From Aridibacter famidurans (GTDB lineage Bacteria > Acidobacteriota > Blastocatellia > Pyrinomonadales > Pyrinomonadaceae), in assembly GCA_024103495.1 (NCBI GenBank), contig JAGFIQ010000119.1:1-59358 (forward strand): a stretch of DNA of 59,358 nt, in the 5' to 3' direction. A program made the position numbers and the translations under genes. Positions 53,201-59,358 of this stretch are shown here, piece by piece. Under the pieces are notes generated by a model. The model was not told the DNA's origin and searched no databases. It saw only the letters and a program-made list of their open reading frames with translations. Each line of letters starts with the position of its first letter. The stretch's first letter is position 1.

Positions 53201-53797
53201 GATCTCGGCGCGGGATTCCGGATCGCCGCGCTTGATCTCGAGCTCCGAGGGGCTGGCAACATACTCGGCGGCCAGCAGTCGGGCCACCTCGACGCGCTCG
53301 GTTTCGACCTCTACACGAAGATGCTCAACCGCACGATCCAGGAGCTCAAGGGCGAAGAGATCGAGGACGAGGCGAGCGTCGCGATCAATCTCGGCGTCGA
53401 TGTTTCGATCCCGGTCGATTACATAAGCGACACAAGCCAGAGGCTGAGGACCTATAAGCGGATCTCGTCAGCGGACGACGAGGACGAACTGCACAGGATC
53501 TATATGGAATTGCAGGACCGATACGGAAGGCTTCGGCCCTCTGTCGACGCGCTTTTCGAGTACGCAAGGCTCAGACGAACCGCGGAGCGTATGCACGTAA
53601 TCTCGATCGACAGAACGAAGGAGGGTATCGCGGTGAAGCTTGGGGAGAAGTCGAAGGTCGATCCGGAACGATTGATGAGCTTTATCGAATCGGAAGAAGG
53701 CGCGGCGTTCTCGCCGAACGGTATTTTGAGGGCGCCTCTCGAGCCGGGATCAGACCCGATCGGCCGGGCTAGGGAGGTTCTCGAGTCAGTCCGTTGA
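50279..53797 (+). CDS. mfd: Transcription-repair coupling factor
   Basis: 1172 residues, GTG start. Mfd removes RNA polymerase stalled at DNA lesions and recruits UvrA. Domains: UvrB-homology region (about 1-480, with GGIVDVWPPGSDYPFRIEFF), RNAP-interacting CarD-like domain (about 505-575, QGDFVVHVDHGIGRFEGLE), translocase with Walker A GDVGYGKTEVA (about 664-674), DEEQ box (about 765-768), SATPIPRTLNMSL, TTIIENGIDIPRANT and QLRGRVGRS (about 900-945), and a C-terminal D7 domain (about 1010-1170). Length and motifs are complete. Confidence 0.97.
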   Translation: MEQEISRSNEFEMLSKAVAGGRKVISVSGLASTAAKSYVLTRLFGETGVPMLVIADLNNELEAWEKDISFWDPALRVYPFPAFEADIYSGVSPHAETLEKRALALWALAKGEADVIVAAARGAATKTVAPDRIVSLGAVLKRDSETDPDELIEKLASSGYRREDPIANIGEFSMRGGIVDVWPPGSDYPFRIEFFGDVVDSIRTFDPESQLSVEQVREASIPPMREFALDPAELREWAEAAAARFADAKFARNLKDRTDFAEEGESFPGWEFLVPLVDAREASLFDYTENFLIVADEPSQIERSLAAYYETLETHLDEALVHGEIGLEIDELFLHPEELRDTVNGSKRIELRSLGRTAAKTDEEFSLALSETDGENSLFPQPEPNRPLFLFPLAETAEEFEIQSRAPRRYSGDIKKLVSETGGEFAGTEFVFRTAGMAERFSDVLRDYDIVIPPSAVRLGGLSTGFEIPSIGASFTTESDIFGDTDLPAMPGVSRAAKHKGPKTSAFISDFRDLKQGDFVVHVDHGIGRFEGLETIGTQGVEREFMLLIYADDAKLFVPVERLDLVSRYSSAEAAHPSLDRLGGLGWQKTKAKAKRAMRDMADELLRLYAERKLVRGYAFSKDAPWQSEMEDAFPYQLTPDQKTSIAEVKKDMETASPMDRLIVGDVGYGKTEVAMRAAFKAVMDGKQVAVLTPTTVLSYQHFETFKQRFAAFPVRVELLSRFRSRKEQKEVVEKNEKGEVDILIGTHRILSNDVKFPNLGLVIVDEEQRFGVAHKEKLKQLRKRVDVLTLSATPIPRTLNMSLTGMRDMSVIETPPRDRLAINTQVLQFSEGVIKSAIELEMSRSGQVFFIHNRVETIEAIAAHIKKIVPEARVAIGHGQMNEKQMEEVMLDFIAYKYDVLVATTIIENGIDIPRANTIIINRADNYGLSQLYQLRGRVGRSNRRAYAYLLIPSELELTPIAKRRLSAIREFSDLGAGFRIAALDLELRGAGNILGGQQSGHLDALGFDLYTKMLNRTIQELKGEEIEDEASVAINLGVDVSIPVDYISDTSQRLRTYKRISSADDEDELHRIYMELQDRYGRLRPSVDALFEYARLRRTAERMHVISIDRTKEGIAVKLGEKSKVDPERLMSFIESEEGAAFSPNGILRAPLEPGSDPIGRAREVLESVR

Positions 53798-53889
53798 GTC
53801 TGTCGAGTCCGTTCAGAGTAATTTGCAGCAGATTCAGTAGACCCAATAGACTCGACAGACCCGATAGACTGAATAGACTCGACAGACTC
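53796..53889. repeat. GACTCGACAGAC repeats with a 14-bp inverted pair
   Basis: GAGTCTGTCGAGTC (53796-53809, starting in the mfd stop codon) is perfectly complementary to 53876-53889; a 12-base copy of the right arm also lies at 53849-53860. Between them are short direct repeats of the type AATAGACTCGACAG. It fills the whole 99-base space between convergent genes and could act as a bidirectional terminator. Confidence 0.75.
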
Positions 53890-53896
53890 GCTAGAC

Positions 53897-54556
53897 TTAC
53901 TCATAACAATCCCCCATCTCGTTGAACTCGCATATGAACATACCGGGCGCGATCTCCATCGTCTGCTTCCTCACATTCCGCCAGACCACGGACACGCCGT
54001 ACTTTTCGCGGGTCCATCCGAGCTTCGCCTTGTTCTTCCAGACGAACTCGTACGCGTCCGGCTCGTCGTAGCCCTGCAGGTGACGCGCCTCGTGAAGCAG
54101 GATCGCGGCGCGTTCGACGTCATCGGTCGTGTACACGAAGAAATCCGGATACACGGTCATTATTTCGAACGGATAGTTCGTTGCTGCGTAGGCGTTCTCT
54201 TTCGGCACCATCGCGTTGAGCCAGTTATCGTTGCCGCGAAAGAAGGTGTAGTAGCGGAGGTAATACACCTCGGTATCGAATCCCGCCTTGTCGAGAACAT
54301 CGATGGCGGATTCGACCTTCGACATCTCTTCTGCCGACAAAGGCCTCGCCGAAAGAAGCAGAGACAGATAGAATCCTGCGATCGTGACGATGCAGATCAC
54401 GAAACAAGCTACCACCCTTCGCAGGATCCTCCGCCCTAGAGAACTGCTCATAGGCTCCTCACTAGACGCTACTTCCTCGAATTCGAGAAGGCATCTGGCG
54501 CACGACCGCGACCGTGGCAGGTTGTTCAGGCTGCAGCGCGGACATTTCTTGTTCAT
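53897..54556 (-). CDS. Zinc-ribbon membrane protein with an HExxH metallopeptidase-like motif
   Basis: 219 residues. N-terminal zinc ribbon CPRC (5-8) and CARC (19-22), one membrane helix (about 48-68, VVACFVICIVTIAGFYLSLL), then an extracytoplasmic domain with HEARH at 155-159 in AAILLHEARHLQGYDEPDAY and Glu170. HExxH plus the following DEPDAYE is typical of small zinc-metalloprotease-like proteins (ImmA/IrrE- or DUF-type), but I recognise no named family. If active, it would act on the outside of the membrane while the ribbon stays in the cytoplasm. Converges with mfd. Confidence 0.75.
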   Translation of the reverse strand: MNKKCPRCSLNNLPRSRSCARCLLEFEEVASSEEPMSSSLGRRILRRVVACFVICIVTIAGFYLSLLLSARPLSAEEMSKVESAIDVLDKAGFDTEVYYLRYYTFFRGNDNWLNAMVPKENAYAATNYPFEIMTVYPDFFVYTTDDVERAAILLHEARHLQGYDEPDAYEFVWKNKAKLGWTREKYGVSVVWRNVRKQTMEIAPGMFICEFNEMGDCYE

Positions 54557-54775
54557 TTGACCCGGTATTCTGATCGGAAAGGGATGGCGCCTGTCGCGAA
54601 CGAGCGCCTGTTTAAAAAAATCCGCAAAGAAGCGCCCATTCCATAATAGTGAAATATCCGGAAGAAACCTGTTCGCCGAAACGCCGCATCACAGGCATTT
54701 GCAATTCTCAACCCGCGAAGATTAAGATTTTCAATTGTTTTTACGCTAACCAGACATTTGATCGGGAGTGATCCA

Positions 54776-55828
54776 GTGAAGTTTATTAAATCATTCATCG
54801 CGCCTGCCGCGATAGCGCTGTTCCTTCTTGTTCCCGCCTACGGGCAGGAGACCCAACTTACGGTCGTCGATGAGGGCGTCGCCCAGGTAAACGACGTCGT
54901 GATTACGCTGTCGCGCATCAACCGCGAGATCAACAACGCTGTGGACAGCATGGTCCGTGAGGGCAAGGACCGTGAAGAGGCAAAGGCCGAGATAGACGGC
55001 AAGCGAGGCCGTCTGATCGCCAGCATCATCGAAGAAGAGCTCATTATGCAGAAAGGCAAGGAGCTCGGGATGGAACGCGACGTCGAGGCGAGGATCAACC
55101 AGCAGTTCGTCCAGCAGAAGGACGAGATGGGATTCAAGTCGCTCGACGAGCTTTTCGCAGCGATGAGGGCGCAGGGGATAGATCCCGATGACATACGCGC
55201 GAACCTCCGAAGTCAGATCACGCGGCAATGGGTATTCCAGACGCAGGTCGACGAGCAGGTCCGCTGGAACATCACCGACAAGGACATCCAGGCGTATTTC
55301 GAAAAGCACAAGGAGAAGTTCACGGCGCCGGCCACCGTGACTTTGAGCGAGATCTTCCTCAGCTTCGCCGGAAAGAACGTCGATCAGGTCCGCCAAAGAG
55401 CGAAGGATATCGTGGCGAGGCTCCGGGCAGGTGAAGACTTTACAAAGGTGGCCGTCGAGACCTCCGACCGCGTGAACGTCTCCGATAATAAGGGATCGGT
55501 CGGCCAGTTCGAGATGGACCGCCTGGCGGACGTTTTCAAAACGCCGGTCGAGAGCACTGATGTCGGCGGCGTCACGGATCCGATCGAGATCACCGAGGGG
55601 ATCGAGATCCTAAGGGTTGATGCGAAGACGGAACAGGGGACCGAGTCGAACTTTGATAAGGAAAAAGTGCTTCAGGCGATGATGGAAGAACAGGTTCCGC
55701 CGGCCCGCAAACAGTACTTGAAGATCCTGAAGGATGACGCGTATATCAAGCTCGCCGAGAAGTACAGGCCGATCGTTTCGCCATTTCTGACCGACGAGGG
55801 TCCGGAAGAAACGACGGCGAGCAAATAG
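54776..55828 (+). CDS. SurA/PpiD-like periplasmic peptidyl-prolyl isomerase
   Basis: 350 residues from GTG 54776 (MKFIKSFIAPAAIALFLLVP), preferred over a TTG at 54758 because GGGAG lies eight bases before it. Signal peptide 1-24 (PAYGQ). Chaperone-like N-domain with INNAVDSMVREGKDREEAKA and IEEELIMQKGKELGMERDVE, then a parvulin domain (about 195-300: VTLSEIFLSFAGKN, ARLRAGEDFTKVAVETSD, GSVGQFEMDRLADVF, GGVTDPIEITEGIEILRVD). Assists folding of outer-membrane proteins. Relevant here given the outer-membrane proteins in the window. Confidence 0.92.
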   Translation: MKFIKSFIAPAAIALFLLVPAYGQETQLTVVDEGVAQVNDVVITLSRINREINNAVDSMVREGKDREEAKAEIDGKRGRLIASIIEEELIMQKGKELGMERDVEARINQQFVQQKDEMGFKSLDELFAAMRAQGIDPDDIRANLRSQITRQWVFQTQVDEQVRWNITDKDIQAYFEKHKEKFTAPATVTLSEIFLSFAGKNVDQVRQRAKDIVARLRAGEDFTKVAVETSDRVNVSDNKGSVGQFEMDRLADVFKTPVESTDVGGVTDPIEITEGIEILRVDAKTEQGTESNFDKEKVLQAMMEEQVPPARKQYLKILKDDAYIKLAEKYRPIVSPFLTDEGPEETTASK

Positions 55829-55905
55829 GCGCGGGGGCGTTTCATTTCAGTTAAGGCGGTCTCAAGACGCCATTGAATATCTCCGTTGGAGGTTCGCAGA
55901 ATGTG

Positions 55906-55970
55906 TGCAGCGCGAAGCGCTGCTCTAAATGCTTGTGTTCGATCCGTTTAGAGCAGCGCTTCGCGCTGCA
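55906..55970. repeat. Large palindromic repeat with 24-bp perfect arms
   Basis: The arm 55906-55929 (starts TGCAGCGCGAAGCGC, ends CTCTAAA) is perfectly complementary to 55947-55970 (starts TTTAGAGCAGCGC). Each arm contains its own GCAGCGC..GCGCTGC palindrome. Single arms occur at 2899-2915 and 19129-19154. It lies in the 257-base gap between the isomerase and S4 genes. Confidence 0.85.
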
Positions 55971-56085
55971 GAGAGCAACTGAAACGTGGTTCTGAAACAA
56001 AACCACTTGTGCAGACAGCCTCAACTTAAGCCGCGGGGATACAAGTCCCTGCAACGTCGTTCGCCGGCACTAGCGGGCTTTTCAG

Positions 56086-56367
56086 ATGAGATTAGACCTG
56101 TTCCTTAAATCAAGCCGGCTCGTTCCGCGAAGGTCGCTCGCGCAGGAGTTCATAAAAGCGGGGCGGATATCCGTGAATGGAACCGCGGGAAAGGCGGGAC
56201 GCGATGTCGGCGAGGGCGACACGATCGAGATCCGCAAGCATTCGGGGACCACGGTCGTCCTCGTAAGAGATATCCCCGACAAGAAACAATTCTCGAAAAA
56301 GGAGGCACCCGAACTCTACGAGGTCGTTTCCGAAAGTCAAGCACCTGAGGACGATCTCAATTTGTAG
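56086..56367 (+). CDS. S4 domain RNA-binding protein (RqcP/Hsp15-like)
   Basis: 93 residues. The S4 fold covers the first 70: MRLDLFLKSSRLVPRRSLAQ, FIKAGRISVNGTAGKAGRDV, EGDTIEIRKHSGTTVVLVRD. Small S4 proteins of this type bind 23S rRNA or obstructed 50S-tRNA complexes (Hsp15, RqcP/YabO) and help ribosome rescue. The C-terminus is charged and not conserved. It ends three bases before the convergent hypE stop. Confidence 0.9.
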   Translation: MRLDLFLKSSRLVPRRSLAQEFIKAGRISVNGTAGKAGRDVGEGDTIEIRKHSGTTVVLVRDIPDKKQFSKKEAPELYEVVSESQAPEDDLNL

Positions 56368-56370
56368 GGT

Positions 56371-57426
56371 TCAACAGATCCTGGGAAGTTGTTCCCCGGA
56401 GAACATGTCGACGATCCGGTCTGCGCCGATCGAGCTCTCGAGCACCACCCTCGCGTCCGGATTCTTTCCGACCCTGCCGATCAGCGAAGCGCCGTTTCCC
56501 GCTTCAAACCCCGATAGTACATCCACCGCCAGATCCGCGTCCTCTGCGTTCACAAAGCCGATGAACCGGCCTTCGTTGGCGAGGTACATCGGATCGAATC
56601 CGAGTATCTCGCACGCGCCCCGCACGTCCTCTTCCACATTGATCGCGCTCTCGCTTATGCGGATCGCGTGTCCGGATGCCTCCGAAAGCTCCACCAGCGC
56701 GCTCGCGAGGCCTCCGCGGGTCAGGTCGCGCATGCAGTTTACCCGGACGCCCTGATCGAACATCGCGAAGATCGCATCGGCAAGAGGCGCGCAGTCGCTT
56801 TCAAGCGTCGTCTCGAATTCGAGCCCTTCGCGGGCGGCCATTATCGCGATCCCGTGACGGCCTATGTCTCCGCTGAGGATCACCGCGTCCCCTTCGCCGA
56901 TCCTGTGCGGGCCGATATCGATGCCGTCCGGGATCACACCAACTCCTGCCGTGTTGATAAAGATCCCGTCCCCTTTGCCGCGGTCGACCACCTTCGTGTC
57001 GCCTGTCGCGAGCACGACTCCTGCCGCGTCCGCCGCCCGTTTCATCGAGCTCACTACGCGCCAAAGATCCTCCATCTCGAAGCCTTCTTCGATGATAAAG
57101 CCCGTGCTCAGGCAAAGCGGCCTCGCGCCGCAGACGGCAAGATCGTTGACCGTGCCGTTGACTGCGAGCGAGCCTATGTCGCCTCCGGGAAAAAAGATCG
57201 GATTTACGACGTATGAATCGGTTGTGAACGCCATCCGGCCTCGGTCCACGTCGAAGACGGCACCGTCGTGCCTCCGCGAGAGCATAGGATTCTCGAACGA
57301 GCTGACGAACATTCCTTCGATCAGCTGATGCATTAGCTTTCCGCCGCCGCCGTGGGCGAGCATCACCTGGGGATATTTGCTTATCGGTATCGGGCACGTA
57401 GCCGCTGCGATTCCATTGTCCGCCAT
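56371..57426 (-). CDS. hypE: Hydrogenase maturation protein HypE
   Basis: 351 residues from ATG at 57426, chosen for GGGAGG eleven bases upstream; an open extension to 57504 lies inside hypD and is not used. HypE takes the carbamoyl group from HypF on its terminal Cys and dehydrates it to a nitrile for the NiFe active site. Visible: [75 protein letters not shown] and the C-terminal PRIC with its required Cys. Starts one base after the hypD stop. Confidence 0.96.
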   Translation of the reverse strand: MADNGIAAATCPIPISKYPQVMLAHGGGGKLMHQLIEGMFVSSFENPMLSRRHDGAVFDVDRGRMAFTTDSYVVNPIFFPGGDIGSLAVNGTVNDLAVCGARPLCLSTGFIIEEGFEMEDLWRVVSSMKRAADAAGVVLATGDTKVVDRGKGDGIFINTAGVGVIPDGIDIGPHRIGEGDAVILSGDIGRHGIAIMAAREGLEFETTLESDCAPLADAIFAMFDQGVRVNCMRDLTRGGLASALVELSEASGHAIRISESAINVEEDVRGACEILGFDPMYLANEGRFIGFVNAEDADLAVDVLSGFEAGNGASLIGRVGKNPDARVVLESSIGADRIVDMFSGEQLPRIC

Positions 57427-57427
57427 C

Positions 57428-58552
57428 TCAGTTCCCTCCCTTTGACGCCGCGCGCGCCATTCGTATCTCGTCCCGCCGATATCTGTAATAGGCGGCGCAA
57501 GCACCCTCGTTCGAGACCATCGTCGCCCCGAGCGGGTGCTCAGGCGTGCAGATGGAGCCGAAGGCGGAGCACTCCGCCGGTTTCTTTATTCCCTGGAGCA
57601 CGAGCCCGCTGATGCATTCCTCCGGTTCGTCAGCCGTGTAGCCCGCGACGTCGAACTTGGCTTCGGCGTCGTAGGCCGCGTACTCTTCCGTCAGCCCGAG
57701 CCCGCTTTCGGGGATCTCGCCGACTCCCCGCCACTTCCTGGGCACGATCCTGAACACTTCCTCGATCCGGTTTCGCGCCGGCACGTTTCCGTCCCTGCGG
57801 ACCGATCGAGCGTACTGGTTCTCGACCTCGTGCCTGCCTTCCTCGAGCTGTTTGACGCACATATAGATCCCCTGGAGAATGTCGACCGGCTCGAAGCCCG
57901 TAACGACGATCGGGACCTTATATTTCTCTGCGATCGGAAAGTATTCGGTGTAGCCCATTATCGTGCAGACGTGGCCCGCGGCGAGGAAACCGTTCACACG
58001 GCACTCCGGGGACGAAAGCACCGCTTCGATCGCGGGAGGAACAAGCACGTGCGAGACGAGTATCGAGAAGTTCTCCACTCCCGTCTGTTTCGCTTCCCAC
58101 ACCGCCATCGCGTTCGCGGGCGCGGTCGTCTCGAACCCGACGGCGAAAAATACGACCTCCTTGTCCGGGTTCTCTCGGGCGATCTTCACCGCATCGAGCG
58201 GCGAGTAAACTATCCGCACGTCGCCTCCGTTCGCCTTAACAATGAACAGGTCCTTTTCAGAGCCGGGCACGCGCAGCATATCGCCGAACGAGCAGAAAAT
58301 GACCTCCGGACGCGACGCGATCGCGATCGCCTTGTCGATCAGCTCCAGCGGCGTGACGCAGACCGGACATCCGGGGCCGTGGACCAGCTCCACTCCCTCG
58401 GGAAGAAGCGCGTCGATCCCAAACTTCACGATCGCGTGGGTCTGCCCTCCGCACACCTCCATCAGCGTCCATTTCCCTTTCGTCACCGAATGGATCGCCG
58501 CGGTCAGCTTCTGCGCCAGTTCGCCGTCTCTGTATTCGTCGATGTATTTCAT
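57428..58552 (-). CDS. hypD: Hydrogenase maturation protein HypD
   Basis: 374 residues. HypD holds a [4Fe-4S] cluster and is the scaffold that assembles Fe(CN)2CO with HypC. Cys motifs: [32 protein letters not shown], plus [33 protein letters not shown], and the C-terminal [20 protein letters not shown] with [20 protein letters not shown] cysteines. Length normal. Starts in a four-base overlap (ATGA) with hypC. Confidence 0.97.
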   Translation of the reverse strand: MKYIDEYRDGELAQKLTAAIHSVTKGKWTLMEVCGGQTHAIVKFGIDALLPEGVELVHGPGCPVCVTPLELIDKAIAIASRPEVIFCSFGDMLRVPGSEKDLFIVKANGGDVRIVYSPLDAVKIARENPDKEVVFFAVGFETTAPANAMAVWEAKQTGVENFSILVSHVLVPPAIEAVLSSPECRVNGFLAAGHVCTIMGYTEYFPIAEKYKVPIVVTGFEPVDILQGIYMCVKQLEEGRHEVENQYARSVRRDGNVPARNRIEEVFRIVPRKWRGVGEIPESGLGLTEEYAAYDAEAKFDVAGYTADEPEECISGLVLQGIKKPAECSAFGSICTPEHPLGATMVSNEGACAAYYRYRRDEIRMARAASKGGN

Positions 58553-58803
58553 TGCAGGGTGTCTCCAAGCTCGGTAAGCTCGTCCATCTGTTTCAGATAA
58601 TCGAAGACCCGCGCCGCCTCGTCCTCATCGACCACGCTGATCGCGACCCCAACGTGGACCATCACGTAATCGCCGACCTTCGCTTCCGGCACGTACGAGA
58701 GGCTGACCTCCTTGCGAATGCCTCCGAAGTTGACCTTTCCGCGTTTCAGCAGAACGTCGTCGCCTTCGATCGTCTCTATCCTTCCGGGTACCGCAAGACA
58801 CAT
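58549..58803 (-). CDS. hypC: Hydrogenase maturation chaperone HypC
   Basis: 84 residues from ATG at 58803 ([10 protein letters not shown]); the frame is open to 59025 but only this start gives the essential N-terminal Cys2. The remainder fits Hyp[39 protein letters not shown]. HypC carries the iron-ligand complex from HypD to the hydrogenase large subunit. AAGGAGAAG precedes the start. Overlaps hypD by four bases. Confidence 0.96.
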   Translation of the reverse strand: MCLAVPGRIETIEGDDVLLKRGKVNFGGIRKEVSLSYVPEAKVGDYVMVHVGVAISVVDEDEAARVFDYLKQMDELTELGDTLQ

Positions 58804-58813
58804 AGCCTTCTCC

Positions 58814-59358
58814 TTAAAGTTCCTTCTTTGACCAGCCGAGGGCCGCGCTCCAGAGCTGGCCGAGAGCGATGCCGCCGTCGTTCGGGGGCACTCTCTGGTG
58901 CCTGTAAACCCTGAAGCCTTCCGCTTCGAGCCTCTCAACGGCGCGTTCCGTAAGATATCTGTTCTGAAAACAGCCGCCGGAAACCGCGACTTTCTCTTCG
59001 CCGGCAAGCTTCGCCGCGCCGACAATCATTTCGGCGAGCGTGTTGTGGAATCTCGCCGAGATAAGTCCCGCGGGAGCGCCGGCTTGAGTGTCGCGGACGA
59101 TCGCCCGCACCATCGGCCCCCAGTCGATGACCGCCGGCGTAAGAGGCGTGTCGGGCACACCGCATTCGTAGCTCTCTTTCGTGTGGAATCCCTCGGTGAG
59201 AAACTCCAGTTCCATCGCGGCCTGGCCTTCGAACCGTATGAACTGCCGGATTCCTGTCAAGGAAGCGACCGCGTCGAACAAACGTCCGGCGCTCGAGGTC
59301 ACCGGCGAGTTCAGTCCTTTCCCCACCATTTTTCCGAGCGAGTCCAGCTCTTCCGAGG
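58814..59358 (-). CDS. hypF: Hydrogenase maturation protein HypF, 3' part
   Basis: The last ~181 codons of a gene that begins outside the window. The visible part belongs to the carbamoyltransferase (Kae1-like) domain: SPVTSSAGRLFDAVASLTG, ISARFHNTLAEMIVGAAKLA, VAVSGGCFQNRYLTERAVER and the C-terminal VPPNDGGIALGQLWSAAL. HypF makes thiocarbamoyl-HypE from carbamoyl phosphate. Stop is ten bases before the hypC start, so the order is hypF-hypC-hypD-hypE in one transcript. Confidence 0.95.
   Translation of the reverse strand, partial: SEELDSLGKMVGKGLNSPVTSSAGRLFDAVASLTGIRQFIRFEGQAAMELEFLTEGFHTKESYECGVPDTPLTPAVIDWGPMVRAIVRDTQAGAPAGLISARFHNTLAEMIVGAAKLAGEEKVAVSGGCFQNRYLTERAVERLEAEGFRVYRHQRVPPNDGGIALGQLWSAALGWSKKEL

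Overview
The window looks like a chromosomal segment of an Acidobacteriota bacterium, most likely from the Blastocatellia/Pyrinomonadales side of the phylum. This is inferred from a VWFA-related protein of the acidobacterial type (1570-2823), DUF4252, DUF4097 and DUF5916 proteins, many signal-peptide proteins of unknown function, GC-rich codon use, and intergenic spaces filled with short dispersed repeat 'phrases'. No rRNA, tRNA, CRISPR array or transposase is visible.

Layout. 0.4-2.8 kb: two secreted proteins (LecA-like lectin domain, VWA). 2.9-4.2 kb: AlbA_2/HATPase protein. 4.6-7.5 kb: folK-panB-panC and a thioredoxin-fold protein without cysteines. 7.6-11.6 kb: Maf pyrophosphatase, DciA-like protein, and gatC and gatA separated by a lipoprotein candidate and a hemolysin III family protein. 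11.6-16.1 kb: GGDEF-EAL protein and a secreted prolyl oligopeptidase. 16.4-18.7 kb: sigma factor, membrane anti-sigma candidate and two small exported proteins, one of them DUF4252. 19.2-32 kb: large exported proteins of unknown function plus citrate synthase, SAM hydroxide adenosyltransferase, a DUF5916 outer-membrane protein and a DUF4097 protein. 32.2-38.9 kb: a PHP phosphoesterase, two GT4 glycosyltransferases and a membrane protein converging on btaB-btaA (betaine lipid synthesis), which together suggest a phosphorus-free membrane lipid island. 39-43.2 kb: FtsX-type permease, then lysS-VOC-EamA. 43-49.8 kb: a plastic accessory region with a low-GC GtrII-type gene between two direct repeats (one carrying a lysS fragment), a cysteine-rich secreted protein with a degraded paralog, two orphan genes and dense repeats. 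49.8-56.4 kb: MaoC hydratase, mfd, a zinc-ribbon/HExxH membrane protein, a SurA-like isomerase and an S4 RNA-binding protein. 56.4-59.4 kb: hypE, hypD, hypC and the 3' part of hypF, the hydrogenase maturation genes.

Most interesting points: the betaine-lipid/glycosyltransferase island; the probable capture of a low-GC glycosyltransferase gene between duplicated lysS-upstream segments, in which the only mismatch in the lysS fragment is synonymous; an EamA transporter whose only sensible start is CTG, directly behind a GAGG ribosome-binding site; the secreted 8-cysteine plus STN-like protein; and the mosaic repeat network. All assignments come from reading sequence and recalled family motifs; no database search was run.
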